Source: E44-bin32 sp034430615 (GTDB taxonomy: Bacteria; Chloroflexota; Anaerolineae; Anaerolineales; E44-bin32). From it: DNA of 64,000 bases. A model generated the notes under the pieces. It saw nothing but the letters and a program-made list of their open reading frames with translations. It had not been told where the DNA came from and searched no databases. The stretch spans positions 1 to 64,000 of the forward strand of contig DAOUEJ010000165.1 in the NCBI GenBank assembly GCA_034430615.1. Direction: 5' to 3'. This document shows, in pieces, positions 7,934 through 20,500 of this stretch. The translations under genes were made by a program, and so were the position numbers. How positions within the stretch are numbered: position 1 is the first letter of the stretch; each line of letters opens with the position of its first letter.

Positions 7934-8524
7934 TCATCCCCCCCGCAGCACGGAAACCAGCGTACCGATCAACCCTACAGCGAGTAAGGCAAATATCGCC
8001 AGGATTGGGGGGAAGCCACCTGCGCCGTTCACACCTGGCGTTGCCTGCGTTGGACGTACAACCGGATCAGCCGGAGTGTAGGTCGGGAGCCGTGTAGGTT
8101 GTGCTCCACCGATGTTAAACTGGGCGGCGAGCGTAGGATCGATGGTTGCAGTGACCCACGGCGTGGGTGTCGCCGGTGGCTCAACAATGGGGAGCAGTCG
8201 CTGCCCGGGTTCAAGCACAACGTTTGGTGCATAGACCCAAGCAATATTACCTGGCACACCAGGGTAGAAGATCTGGATCCAATCTCCACCCGGCGATCGT
8301 CCTAGTGCTGGAGCCTCCTGGCCCGCGATCAACATTCCCACCTTTTCGTAGACCAGGCCGGGCCCGAGCCGGACGTTGACCAGCTCAGGGACCAGGATCG
8401 ACGGCCCTTCAGGTGTGCCGGTTACGGTCGCTTCCTGGATAGCAGGCGCCGCAGAAGCCGAGGGCGTTAACCAGATCAGAAGAAAAATAGCCGTAATGGC
8501 CATGAGTGCTGATACAATCCGCAA
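7934..8524 (-). CDS. Secreted SH3-like domain protein with C-terminal membrane anchor
   Basis: About 196 residues: an N-terminal signal segment (LMAITAIFLLIWL, ending near SASA), a bacterial SH3-type domain recognised by VNVRLGPGLVYEKVGML and GGDWIQIFYPG, a long Thr-Pro linker typical of Chloroflexota surface proteins, and a C-terminal hydrophobic helix followed by Arg. The likely role is cell-surface binding; the ligand is unknown. I chose the TTG at 8524 with GGAG 5 bases upstream. An ATG at 8557 is in frame but has no ribosome site and lies inside a TATAAT box. Confidence 0.7.
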   Translation of the reverse strand: MRIVSALMAITAIFLLIWLTPSASAAPAIQEATVTGTPEGPSILVPELVNVRLGPGLVYEKVGMLIAGQEAPALGRSPGGDWIQIFYPGVPGNIAWVYAPNVVLEPGQRLLPIVEPPATPTPWVTATIDPTLAAQFNIGGAQPTRLPTYTPADPVVRPTQATPGVNGAGGFPPILAIFALLAVGLIGTLVSVLRGG

Positions 8525-8534
8525 TAGGTCTCCA

Positions 8535-8563
8535 TTGTCCCGGGATACCCGGCGCATTATACT
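8535..8563 (+). promoter_or_regulatory. Promoter of the zinc-ribbon gene at 8600
   Basis: TTGTCC (8535-8540), a 17-bp spacer and TATACT (8558-8563). The -10 overlaps a minus-strand TATAAT (8556-8561), so the two divergent genes may compete for polymerase. Confidence 0.65.
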
Positions 8564-8599
8564 ACACAGCCATATCGGATCCTGATGAGGACTGAACGC

Positions 8600-9208
8600 A
8601 TGGCGAAGGCGACATTAGAGGAAAAAACGTTCCATGGGAATGTCAATCCAGATGACTTCGCGCGCGCCCTGATGGCCGAGTTTCATCATGGCAACTTGTA
8701 TGCGCGCCAGATAGGACGCGGGAATCAGCGCGTGGTCCAGATTGCCAGCCCGCCGAACCCAGTATCGGGTGGCCGCACCGCTATCACTGTTCACCTTACC
8801 GCAGTCGAAGACGGTGTCCACGTCCGCGTCGGACAACAGGACTGGTTGGGCATCGCAGCCAGCATGGGCATCACGGCTCTCAGTGCTCTCCGCCGGCCGA
8901 TCACACTTGTCAACCGCCTGGACGACCTTGCCCAGGATATTGCCTCACTCCAACTCAGCACGCGCATTTGGCAGGCTATCTCGCGGACTGCAGATTCGTT
9001 GGGCGTCACGCATGAACTATCCGAGAGACTACGAAGACTTACCTGTGGATACTGCCTTACAGCAAACCCCGTTGGTGCACCACACTGTGTCGCCTGCGGT
9101 GCGCCTCTAGGGCCAAACCAGCCACAGGCATGCCATGAATGTGGCTACATCGTCGACGCTGGAACTTTAGTCTGCCCGCAGTGCGCCACGCCCCTTGTTT
9201 CTGAATAA
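8600..9208 (+). CDS. Protein with C-terminal double zinc ribbon, function unknown
   Basis: A 202-residue protein. The first 150 residues are not recognised, contain no obvious membrane segment other than a weak hydrophobic stretch (WLGIAASMGITAL), and look like a small alpha/beta domain. The end holds two zinc ribbons: CGYC..CVAC and CHEC..CPQC. Such pairs often mediate protein or nucleic-acid contacts. I chose ATG 8600, preceded by GAGGA; an in-frame ATG lies 5 codons upstream. It is convergent with the oxidoreductase operon across a strong hairpin. Confidence 0.75.
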   Translation: MAKATLEEKTFHGNVNPDDFARALMAEFHHGNLYARQIGRGNQRVVQIASPPNPVSGGRTAITVHLTAVEDGVHVRVGQQDWLGIAASMGITALSALRRPITLVNRLDDLAQDIASLQLSTRIWQAISRTADSLGVTHELSERLRRLTCGYCLTANPVGAPHCVACGAPLGPNQPQACHECGYIVDAGTLVCPQCATPLVSE

Positions 9209-9227
9209 TTGAAACCCAAATTGCGAT

Positions 9228-9264
9228 AAAAAAAACAGGGCTGTCCTCGCTGGACAGCCCTGTT
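9228..9264 (-). terminator. Intrinsic terminator of the 2-oxoacid:ferredoxin oxidoreductase operon
   Basis: A 13-bp perfect stem (9234-9246 with 9252-9264) and 5-base loop. Read on the minus strand it is followed by eight U (9228-9235 are A on the plus strand). It has no U-run in the plus direction, so it mainly serves the minus operon. Confidence 0.9.
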
Positions 9265-9285
9265 ATGTGCCTCTGTATACACATT

Positions 9286-9840
9286 CTAAGCCACTTGTCG
9301 GTCGGCAACTGCGAGCTCGGCCCCTCGAGCAAGTGCTTTCAGGTTGGCTTCGAGCAAATTCCGCCTGTGCTCCGGGATATGCTGGCCGAGCGCGTTTCCG
9401 ACCTGCTTGATGCTCAAGACATTCTGCTTTTCAACCAGCGCGCCGAGCAGAACAAGGTTCGCAAGCCGCCGCTCCCCGAGCTCCTCCGCAATCTCATTTG
9501 CAGGAACGAGGATGACCTCGATGTCATCCCGACTCGGGGTTCGGTCCACTAATGACGTGTTCACGACCAATGCACCACCAGGTTTTATCAGCGACTCATA
9601 TTTCTCGAGCGAGGGGATATTCATCACGATCACGCCGGAGGGGTTTTTCACAACGGGTGATCCGATCTCCTGGTCGGAGATGATCACCGTGCAATGCGCA
9701 GTTCCACCGCGCATTTCGGGGCCATAGGATGGGATCCAGGTGACGTTGAGGTCGTTTTCGAGCGCTGTATACGCCAGCAATTGTCCAGCAAAGAGCGCCC
9801 CTTGACCGCCGAACCCGGAGATGATGATCTCCGCTTGCAT
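9286..9840 (-). CDS. korC: 2-oxoacid:acceptor oxidoreductase, gamma subunit
   Basis: The gamma subunit (184 residues) of a CoA-dependent 2-oxoacid:ferredoxin oxidoreductase, which oxidatively decarboxylates a 2-oxoacid to acyl-CoA and reduces ferredoxin. The N-terminal GFGGQG motif (residues 10-15) and SYGPEMRGG are diagnostic. The ATG at 9840 follows AAGGAGGAAGT. It is the last gene of the D-A-B-C operon. The substrate (2-oxoglutarate or a branched-chain 2-oxoacid) cannot be fixed from sequence, so the kor name is provisional. Confidence 0.88.
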   Translation of the reverse strand: MQAEIIISGFGGQGALFAGQLLAYTALENDLNVTWIPSYGPEMRGGTAHCTVIISDQEIGSPVVKNPSGVIVMNIPSLEKYESLIKPGGALVVNTSLVDRTPSRDDIEVILVPANEIAEELGERRLANLVLLGALVEKQNVLSIKQVGNALGQHIPEHRRNLLEANLKALARGAELAVADRQVA

Positions 9841-9859
9841 ACTTCCTCCTTGCCCGCTC

Positions 9860-10630
9860 CTAGGCTTCAATCGCCGGATGAATTTTATAATCCCCCAGTG
9901 GGAAGGCGGGGATCATATGCTCCTCGATCCATGTCAACGAATCCTCGGGGTTGATCCCCCAGTTGGTGGGGCAGCTAGATAAAAGCTCGACCATAGCGAA
10001 GCCTAGCCCCTGCCTCTGGACTTCAAACGCTTGTCGTAAGGCCTTCTTGGATTTACGGATGTTCGTCACATCATGCAGACTACGCCGAACGATGTAGGCC
10101 GCACCCTCCAGCTGGGAGAGGATTTCGCACATTTTCAACGGAAAACCGTGCACTTCAACATCCCGCCCTAATGGGCTGGAGCTTGTCCGCTGACCGGGCA
10201 GCGTCGTCGGAGCCATCTGTCCACCGGTCATGCCATAGATCGCGTTGTTGATAAATACGACCGTGATGTTCTCTCCCCGGCCGGCAGCATGCAGGATTTC
10301 GGCAGCGCCGATCGAAGCCAGGTCACCATCGCCCTGGTAGGTGAAAACCAGGTTATCGGGACTGACACGCTTGATCCCGGTCGCCATTGCTGGCGCACGC
10401 CCGTGCGCGGCTTCTGCAAAATCCATATTAAAGTAGTTGTATGCGAATACAGAACAACCAACGGGTGCCACACCGATCACCTGCTCGCGTATCCCCATCT
10501 CATCGATCACTTCCGCGATCAGTCGGTGCGCAATTCCATGCGTACAGCCTGGGCAATAATGGGTCCCGACCTCTGTCAGGCTTTGCGGCTTGGCATAGAT
10601 CAGTGATTCAACCAGATTTGCTTCGGCCAT
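9860..10630 (-). CDS. korB: 2-oxoacid:ferredoxin oxidoreductase, beta subunit (thiamine diphosphate binding)
   Basis: A 256-residue beta subunit. The thiamine diphosphate motif starts at GDGDLASIG and ends at NNAIYGMTGGQ. The N-terminal HYCPGCTHG contributes the Cys typical of this subunit class, and APVGCSVF follows. The ATG at 10630 is about 20 bases after the alpha subunit ends. The frame remains open upstream but only within the alpha gene. It acts in the cytoplasm with KorA, C and D. Confidence 0.92.
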   Translation of the reverse strand: MAEANLVESLIYAKPQSLTEVGTHYCPGCTHGIAHRLIAEVIDEMGIREQVIGVAPVGCSVFAYNYFNMDFAEAAHGRAPAMATGIKRVSPDNLVFTYQGDGDLASIGAAEILHAAGRGENITVVFINNAIYGMTGGQMAPTTLPGQRTSSSPLGRDVEVHGFPLKMCEILSQLEGAAYIVRRSLHDVTNIRKSKKALRQAFEVQRQGLGFAMVELLSSCPTNWGINPEDSLTWIEEHMIPAFPLGDYKIHPAIEA

Positions 10631-10649
10631 CGTTGTCTCTACCTCCGGC

Positions 10650-11717
10650 TTACGCTTCCCGGTGTTCATACGCCTGCTCGATCTGATCGTATACCTCATC
10701 CGGCAAGGGGACAACGCCGCCCATCCGGCCGTAAAACCCCACCGGGACCTGCCCTTCCACCCCGAGGCGCACATCTTCGACCATCTGCCCGCCGTTCATC
10801 TCGACTACAAGCATGCGCTTAACACGGCCAGCGGCTTCATGAATTTGCGCGTAAGGGAAGGGGTAAAGCGAGATAGGTCGGAAAAGCCCTACCTTCATAC
10901 CAGCCTCACGCGCCTGCTTGACTGCAGACTGCGCGATCCGGCCGGCAGTGCCGAAGGCTACCAATAGGAGCTGCGCGTCTTCGATCTCCAACGTCTTCCA
11001 ACGCTGTTCGTTCGCCTCGATCTGCTTCTGCTTCTCCATCAACTTCAAATTGAAGACTTCCTCTTCATTTGGATCAATGTAAATCGAACTGATGATGTTT
11101 GGTGCCCGCCCATGAGCCCCGGTTAGCGCCCACTCTGGCCTCTCCGACACCTTGCGGACAGGTCTCATCGGTGGAAGTTCGGCCGGCTCCATCATCTGGC
11201 CCAGGCTTCCATCGGCCAGCACAATCACGATCGTGCGATACTTCTCAGCAAGGTCGAACGACTCAGTTGTCAGATCAATCAGTTCCTGAACCGTCGCTGG
11301 CGCCAGCACGATCGGCCGGTAGTCTCCATGCCCCCCGCCCTTGACGATCTGATTGTAATCCCCCTGTGAAGGAGCAATATTGCCCAGGCCAGGGCCGCCG
11401 CGCATGATATCGACCAGGACTACTGGCACTTCCGAGCCGGCGATGTAGGAGATGCCTTCCATCATCAGGCTGACCCCCGGGCTGGATGATGACGACATAA
11501 CCCGCACGCCAGCAGAGGCTGCTCCGTAGACCATGTTGATCGCGGCTACCTCGCTCTCGGCCTGGAGAAACACACGGCCAAGCTCCGGCATTCGCGCCGC
11601 CATATGCTCCAACGCCTCAGTCTGAGGGGTAATTGGATAACCAAAATAAGCCTCGCAGCCAGCACGTATCGCGGCTTCCGCGAAGGCTACATTGCCCTTC
11701 AGTAATTCCTTTGCCAA
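10650..11717 (-). CDS. korA: 2-oxoacid:ferredoxin oxidoreductase, alpha subunit
   Basis: A 355-residue alpha subunit containing the pyrimidine-binding and transketolase-C-like domains. FGYPITPQTE and FLQAESEVAAINMVYGA are diagnostic of the family, as is the SSSPGVSLM loop. The four-subunit arrangement with a separate 83-residue ferredoxin subunit fits the KOR/VOR branch rather than single-chain PFOR. Start ATG 11717, 9 bases after korD. No CoA ligase or other pathway gene is adjacent to settle the substrate; VorB is an equally fair name. Confidence 0.92.
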   Translation of the reverse strand: MAKELLKGNVAFAEAAIRAGCEAYFGYPITPQTEALEHMAARMPELGRVFLQAESEVAAINMVYGAASAGVRVMSSSSSPGVSLMMEGISYIAGSEVPVVLVDIMRGGPGLGNIAPSQGDYNQIVKGGGHGDYRPIVLAPATVQELIDLTTESFDLAEKYRTIVIVLADGSLGQMMEPAELPPMRPVRKVSERPEWALTGAHGRAPNIISSIYIDPNEEEVFNLKLMEKQKQIEANEQRWKTLEIEDAQLLLVAFGTAGRIAQSAVKQAREAGMKVGLFRPISLYPFPYAQIHEAAGRVKRMLVVEMNGGQMVEDVRLGVEGQVPVGFYGRMGGVVPLPDEVYDQIEQAYEHREA

Positions 11718-11726
11718 GCTAGCCTC

Positions 11727-11978
11727 CTATGCCATTTCGCGAGTCGCCTTGCCTGCCGGAACCCAGCGGAAGACTGTAATCGCGGCATCAGGACAGATCA
11801 CCGCGCAGATCGCACACCCTGTACAGGTTGACTCCGGGTCAACCAGTGCCGCAGGGTGATAGCCAGTAGGTGTAAACCGATCCATTGCCATCTGTATTAG
11901 ATCTTTTGGGCAGACAGTCGTGCAGAGCTCACATCCCTTGCAAAGATCTTCATTGACAATGATCCTGCCTTTGGCCAT
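11727..11978 (-). CDS. korD: 2-oxoacid:ferredoxin oxidoreductase, delta subunit (ferredoxin)
   Basis: An 83-residue protein with two [4Fe-4S] motifs, CKGCELCTTVCP and CTGCAICAVICP, the electron-exit subunit of the complex. The ATG at 11978 follows GGAGGTGTAT. The frame is open upstream to 12095 but has no ribosome site there. It is the first gene of the operon, with a leader of roughly 130 bases. Confidence 0.9.
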   Translation of the reverse strand: MAKGRIIVNEDLCKGCELCTTVCPKDLIQMAMDRFTPTGYHPAALVDPESTCTGCAICAVICPDAAITVFRWVPAGKATREMA

Positions 11979-12072
11979 ATACACCTCCGTAGCTCTGTAT
12001 TCAACGATACCCCCGGCGTGAATCACCCTCCAGTGCAGACCGTCATAGCCGAAATCGTCAAACTTCCTATTT

Positions 12073-12119
12073 CGGAGAACAGTACTCCGGATCAATAATT
12101 CTTAGCTCATCATATTATA
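12073..12119 (-). promoter_or_regulatory. Candidate kor promoter -10 and 17-bp palindromic operator
   Basis: On the minus strand TATAAT lies at 12114-12119, with no good -35. About 25 bases downstream, at 12073-12089, is a near-perfect 17-bp palindrome of pattern CGGAGnACnGTnCTCCG. Its position just after the expected transcription start suits a repressor site. The regulator is unknown. Confidence 0.45.
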
Positions 12120-12216
12120 CGAAGTAAATGCGTGTGCTCACCAGAGATTGCATAAATCTATAGGCCAGAGGATTACTGGGGTTCAGGGATGGGGATAAGG
12201 GGTGGCAGGATTCCGG

Positions 12217-13686
12217 TTACGAACTGGGAGGGTTGAAGAAATTATAGGCAGCCCGGGATAGATCTGCGACGAGCTCTGAGGTAGGATCCCAGACCATCTC
12301 AGTGTCGTTCCAGAGGAAGATCGAGAGGACATAATCGCCCGCTGGTGAGAAGACAATCCCGGTGTCACCGATCATATCTAGTGGTGAACTGCGCCAACCG
12401 TGTTTATGGGCAACACGGGTCCCATCCGGAACCCCACCCTTGATCAACGCACCGAGGATATTTTCTGAGAGCAGATCCAACATCTGAGCGCATTCCTGCG
12501 GTTGGATATCCTCCGGAAATACAGCCCGCAGCGTTCCACCCCCATTGGCACAAGCGTAAATGTCACTCAAGAGCATGCCGATCTCAGAGGGCGTTGTCTG
12601 TGTGTACGGATCCGGATTGGTGTTGATGTCCGTGCGTTGATTGGCCGGTGTTCTGTAGACCTGGAGCAATGGGGCTCCAGGGAAATAATATCCCGAGATA
12701 AACGTCGACTCCAGCCCGATTTCTTGCAGTGTTTCCGTCACGATGAGCGGGCCGCGCGTGGTATCCAAGCGCTGCATTAACCAATCGGAGGGGTCATTCC
12801 CGGATACGGCCATCATCTCTTCCAGCCAGCGTTGCGCCTCGGGATCGATCGGCTGCTGCCAATAGCGGAAGTAAGCCGTTAGTATGCTGATCTTGTTGAT
12901 TGAGGCCGCCGAGAATGCGATATCGGGATCCGTGGGTAAATCAGTGCCATCAAGGACTGCGAAATGGATGCTCTCTCCCGTCCTTAGATCCTTCAAGTAG
13001 AGATCCACCAATCCATCAAATCTGGCTACCTCAATATTTTGCTTGAGCAGGATCTCGAGTGTATCCATGGTAGGCCGCGGTGGTGTTTGGTCTACGATCG
13101 GGAGATTCACCTCACGCTGGGTTGGGGATTGGATGACAGAAATCACGATTTCTTCGCCGCGCGAAATATCGAGCACCTGCCCTGTCGTACCGGGATCGAA
13201 GAAAGGCTGTCCTGGTCGCGGGGCAGCCGATTCGGGTGGCTGGTCGTAGCGGCTGGCAATATCACGCAGGTTTGCTTCTAGCTGAGAAGCTGAGTATTCA
13301 AAACGGAGCGGGATGGAAGTCGGATCGCCTGGCCGGTTCCAGAGAAAATCCCAGAAGCCATTCCAGAAAGATGTATTGGTTCGTTCAAATTCGGCGGCTG
13401 CAAGCATGAAATCCGTATCCAACCTGAAGCCGATGTTGGCGGGCTGCAGCAGGATCCGCTCGTCGTTGTAGTAAAGTTCGATAGGAGTGCTATAAACCTG
13501 GAGTAAACGCTCCAGCGCTTCGGACTGGCTTAAGCCCCCGACTGGAATGTCCGCAATGCTCAATTCGCCAGGGAGACGCGCACGCTGCCGGCTGTATGCT
13601 AGCAGCTCGTAAAAGAACAGCGCCCCGGCAACCAACAGCAGGCCCAGGGACATCCAGCGCTGCAGATTAACACCGTTACGTCGCAT
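12217..13686 (-). CDS. Membrane-anchored class A beta-lactamase-like serine hydrolase
   Basis: 489 residues. An N-terminal membrane helix (12-30) is followed by a domain of about 180 residues of the peptidoglycan-binding/VanW-preceding type, then a penicillin-recognising hydrolase fold. The three active-site motifs are SINK (S262-K265), SGN (295-297) and KHG (428-430, where class A beta-lactamases usually have KTG). The ATG at 13686 has TTGGAGG upstream. The long N-terminal extension argues against an antibiotic-resistance enzyme and for a cell-wall role, but this is inference. It is monocistronic as far as can be seen. Confidence 0.82.
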   Translation of the reverse strand: MRRNGVNLQRWMSLGLLLVAGALFFYELLAYSRQRARLPGELSIADIPVGGLSQSEALERLLQVYSTPIELYYNDERILLQPANIGFRLDTDFMLAAAEFERTNTSFWNGFWDFLWNRPGDPTSIPLRFEYSASQLEANLRDIASRYDQPPESAAPRPGQPFFDPGTTGQVLDISRGEEIVISVIQSPTQREVNLPIVDQTPPRPTMDTLEILLKQNIEVARFDGLVDLYLKDLRTGESIHFAVLDGTDLPTDPDIAFSAASINKISILTAYFRYWQQPIDPEAQRWLEEMMAVSGNDPSDWLMQRLDTTRGPLIVTETLQEIGLESTFISGYYFPGAPLLQVYRTPANQRTDINTNPDPYTQTTPSEIGMLLSDIYACANGGGTLRAVFPEDIQPQECAQMLDLLSENILGALIKGGVPDGTRVAHKHGWRSSPLDMIGDTGIVFSPAGDYVLSIFLWNDTEMVWDPTSELVADLSRAAYNFFNPPSS

Positions 13687-13783
13687 CCAGCCTCCAAGGG
13701 CGGCAGTATATCACACCAGCGATCCTTGGGCGTTTGGCTCTAATCAGGTATTAAGCCTTGCTATCTGCTATGTATAATGATGG

Positions 13784-14446
13784 TTATGCGAAACCGACGA
13801 GAGCCCAAAGAAGAGCATTCGCGGCAGCATGCGCTGCCACCCCGATACACACCGACCCACGCCGCTGCACCAACCACCCTGCTCCCAGCCCAAAGATGAA
13901 AATACTGATCAACCCGGGAAATCCCTGCGCCAGGTGCGAGGGCTGAAGCGTGAATAGAACGGCCTGAAAGAGATTGGCCCACCCACGCCCACAGCGATCG
14001 GATAGCGTGAGCCCGAGATATCCACGAAAAAAGATCTCCTCCACCCAGGGAACGAACACGATCGCCTGCAGCCAGACCCACCTGCTTGCTTCAACCCCGG
14101 AAAGCTGAAGCAGCGCAAGGTTCAACAACAGGCTGGATGCCCGCCACGACACACCGGCCAGTGTTCCCCAGCAGATATTTATCAGCAAGGCATTTCGGGA
14201 AACACCGAGGGCACTCGAGCCCCGGCCGAAAAGGATGATCGTGATCCATGGCAGGATCAGCAAAAGAGCAGTGTTTACAGTCGAGGCAATCCCAGGTACG
14301 TTCCCTGGATAGAAGGAACCATAAAGATTGTAGAAAATGACTACGATCAGACCCGGCAGGATTGCCCTTACCGGAAGATTGCCAAATCCGACGTTTTCCG
14401 TTTCGCCCGGTCCACGCTGCTGTGGCCGCCCACGATTCCAGACCAC
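13784..14446 (-). CDS. CPBP family intramembrane glutamic endopeptidase
   Basis: 220 residues with several hydrophobic helices and the CPBP (Abi/CAAX) motif EEIFFRGYL (E136, E137, R141), followed by later metal-site His such as QPSHLAQG and AAHAAAN. The family cleaves proteins inside the membrane; in bacteria the substrates are mostly unknown. The GTG start at 14446 directly follows the valS stop with no gap, so it is probably translated by coupling and shares the T-box-controlled transcript. Confidence 0.82.
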   Translation of the reverse strand: MVWNRGRPQQRGPGETENVGFGNLPVRAILPGLIVVIFYNLYGSFYPGNVPGIASTVNTALLLILPWITIILFGRGSSALGVSRNALLINICWGTLAGVSWRASSLLLNLALLQLSGVEASRWVWLQAIVFVPWVEEIFFRGYLGLTLSDRCGRGWANLFQAVLFTLQPSHLAQGFPGLISIFIFGLGAGWLVQRRGSVCIGVAAHAAANALLWALVGFA

Positions 14447-17140
<2,694 letters not shown>

Positions 17141-17204
17141 TTTGCACCACCTCTCTCACGATTCCGAGCCAGCGTCGCTGCCGCGGGTGACTCACTGAAG
17201 TTAA

Positions 17205-17490
17205 ACAAAAAACCTTCGCCCATGAGGACGAAGGGACTTACCTCCGCGGTACCACCTCAGTTCAACGCACAACAGTGCGCTGCACTCTACACCCGACCAT
17301 CATCGGGCTTTCGCTGTAACGGGCTCACCCGCGTCGATCTACTCCACCCCATATGGGGTTTTCTTCGACGGGCGCACCGAACGACATTCCGCTGCTGCTG
17401 CTGTGGGTGCTCTCAGCCCGTGGCCACACCGTCTCTGTCAGCGCCGGGCAGCGTACTCCTCCCGGTGGATTACGCCATGCTTTATGGATT
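17205..17490 (-). ncRNA. T-box riboswitch (tRNA-Val sensing) leader of valS
   Basis: On the minus strand the leader contains the hallmark T-box sequence AGGTGGTACCGCGG (17244-17257), a terminator stem of 9 bp (17213-17221 with 17226-17234, loop 17222-17225) ending in a U-run at 17206-17212, and upstream Stem I elements such as GACAGAGACGG and GGCTGAGAGC. A valine codon GUC at 17383-17385 sits in a GGAAUGUCG context and is the probable specifier. Uncharged tRNA-Val would pair at both places and favour the antiterminator, raising valS transcription when valine is short. Confidence 0.92.
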
Positions 17491-17496
17491 TTCGTG

Positions 17497-17526
17497 ATTA
17501 TAGCAGTCTTTCAGGATGATCGTCAA
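17497..17526 (-). promoter_or_regulatory. Promoter of valS
   Basis: On the minus strand TTGACG (17521-17526), 18-bp spacer, TATAAT (17497-17502), placing the start of transcription just before the T-box Stem I. The -35 overlaps the stop codon of the sensor kinase gene. Confidence 0.82.
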
Positions 17527-20500
17527 TCATCATCAGCTTCATCGTCCCCGTTCTCAGGGGCTTCTCCCTGCGATGGTACCTGATCGAAGCGATCTTCCTG
17601 CCGGATTGGAAATGAGAGCCGAAAAGTACTCCCTTCGCCGAGTTTGCTTTCAACGCTGGCTTTCCCGCCATGCTGTTGGATGATTGAACGCACGATCGCC
17701 AATCCAAGACCGGAACCTTTGATGGTCAACGTTTCTCGCCGCCGGGCACGGTAGAACTTCTCGAACAACCGGGCTTGATCTGTCGGTGCTATACCGAGCC
17801 CTGTGTCGATAACCTCAATCACCTGCTCGCCATCTTGCTGATAAGCCCGCACCTTCACCTTCCCACCAGCCGTGGTGTACTTGAGGGCATTGTCAACCAG
17901 GTTTGCGACACACTGCCTCAACATCGTCGGATCCGCTTCGACCGGCTGCAACCCCGAGCCGAGCTCAGCGGACAAGTCGATCTGCTTGTTCACGGCCTGT
18001 GGCCGGTAGGTGTTCAAAACGGCTTCAACCAGGGATCCGATTGAGACTGGCTCGAGATCCAGACCGACGCCAGCCTCGATCCGGCCCAGATCCAGCAGAT
18101 TTTCGATCAAGTCGCCCATCTGGTCAGCGCTGCCTAGAATTTTGCTCACAAATTCCTTTTGTTGGTCATTCATCGCTCCGACCATCGAGAGCATCGTCGC
18201 GTAACCACGCATCAATGTAAGCGGCGCACGCAGATCGTGACTGACCGTCGAGACAAATTCAGATTTCAGCGTATCCAGCTTCTTGTAGTGCGTAATGTCC
18301 CAGAGCACGCAGACTCGACCCGAGGTGCCGCTGTCTTCTGGTTCGATAAAGGAGAGCGAAGCGAATAACACTTGCCCTCCGGGGAGCGGTATCTCGGCAG
18401 TATTGGATTCTGGCGCAGTCTCGAGCAGCAACCTGCGCAACTCCTCAGGTTCAAGGACCTCAGCCACGGGTTCGCCCAGAACTTCCTGGGAGGAACCCCT
18501 TAATACCATTTCAGCCGCAGGATTGGCGAGCAAGATTCGATCTTGTGCGTCGAGCAGGATCACGGCGTCCGGCGTAGCTTCGAGCACAGCTGTTAACCGG
18601 CTCCGCTCCTGCTCCGCCTGGTGGTAAAGCCGGGCATTTACCACAGCAACCCCGAGTTGGGCAGCTAGGATCGAAAGTAGTCGCAACTCATCCGGGGAGA
18701 AGACGTGCGGGTAACGATAACCCAACCACAATGCACCGACAAAAACATCTTCATGCCGGAGAGGTACGGCCGTCATCGACTCCAGAGGACGTGAAAGAGC
18801 CTTGATATCGAGGACGGCTTTAGCTCGTCCAGGGTTTTCCAGGGTGAAACGCCCCTTGCTGTCACTTAATGCGAGCACTTGCTCATCGAGCACACCCCAA
18901 TTCCCGGGATCCTCGCCAGCGTTGTATCGCTCCGCTGCCTTGCCGGCCTGCGTGGAATCATGCAAGGCTAAGCGTACGAGATCAGCATGAGTGATCTCCC
19001 GCAAACCATGCAGAATTGGGGGCATGGAGATCGAGAGATCGAAACTGCGGCTAACCTGCTGGCTGGCGGTAAGGAGCAGCCCCATCTCGTCCAGTCGGGC
19101 CTTCAATCTCCTGCGCATCCGCTCAAAAGATGTAGCCAACCGGCCGATCTCGTCCTCCCCCTCTCCCTGAACAGGTTGTGCGAGATTACCCCGCGCGATC
19201 GACTGTGCAACCCCCGCCATCTGCCGGAGTGGATGGGTAAGTCTCCGGCTGATCAGATAGACCGCGACCAGCGCGATCCCGCCAACGCCCAGCACCACAG
19301 CAAACAAGTTGGCTGCCAGGCGCAGTGCAGATTTTTGGACTTCCTGTTGAGGCGTTATCAACCAAATCCGCCAGGGATAGCCGCGAACCTCTTCGAGATA
19401 AATCAAGCGGCGTGTACCGTCAGGTGCCGTATCGGAGACGACTGATTGGCTTGATGCACCGGCCGCCTCGAAGGTCTGCAGCACACGAGCCGGATCCGGA
19501 TGGATCATGATGGTGCCCTGTAGATCCGTCACGAAAGCCTGCTCCGGCTCGAGCTGCCGGAAGATCTCAATCACCGGCAGGAGATACGGGTTTGTATCCA
19601 GGCTGGTCACACCCGCCACCACTCCCGTTGTGCCCTGGTCGGCTTCTGTCGCCCGGATCGGAGTGAGGAATGCAATCCTTACCGAGGAAGCCTCACGTTC
19701 CGGACGAAGTATCACTTCCTGGGGGATCCCGCCTAGAGCGGCATCGAGACCCGCCGCCAGTTCAAAAGGAGTGCCCTCACCGACAAGCTTCTCGGAAGGG
19801 TAGCTTGAGAGCACGTTGAGGTCGGCGTCGTAGATCGCGATCGCGTCAAAGAAACTAAAGGTACGCAAGTACGTCTGGAGTTCTTCGCTGGAATCCAACT
19901 CCTCGAGATTACGCTCTGCCATTTGTGCACCGATCGCACGACCGGTCTGGATAAAGTAAGGGATGGCCCCTGATGCCTGATGGGCTGTCTGGATCATCTG
20001 GCGTTCGAGCAATTCACTGGCAGATCTCTGTGCGAGCAGCCAATCACCAAGCACCAGAACTGTACTTGAGAGGAACCCGAGCACGAGGAGTAAGGACAGC
20101 AAGCGGGCTGCGAGTGACCGGTTATAAGGGCCAACGCTCAGATGGCTTGGCTTATACCAGGGGATCCGATCGGTTCGTATAAGCCAGAAAAGCAAAGCCC
20201 CAGCTGTGGCGGCCTCAAGCACTGAACTAAGCAATGTCGCCCGGTATAGCGTGAGGACAAAATCGAGGCGGTCATAAAAGGTCCCCCCGCTGTACAGAAA
20301 TGTTTCCAGGCTCCGCAGGAGGCTGAGCCCTATACCACCGAGTGCCCCGGCGACAAGTGGGTTTCGGGCAGCCTTCCCTGGCCACTCCAAGTAGGGCTGC
20401 CGGAGCAGCCAGGAGACGAACATCGCTATGAAGGTAAAATGCAGCGGGGTTAAGATGCTGTGTGTTTCAAATGCTCCCCTTGTCACCCCGCCCACGAACG

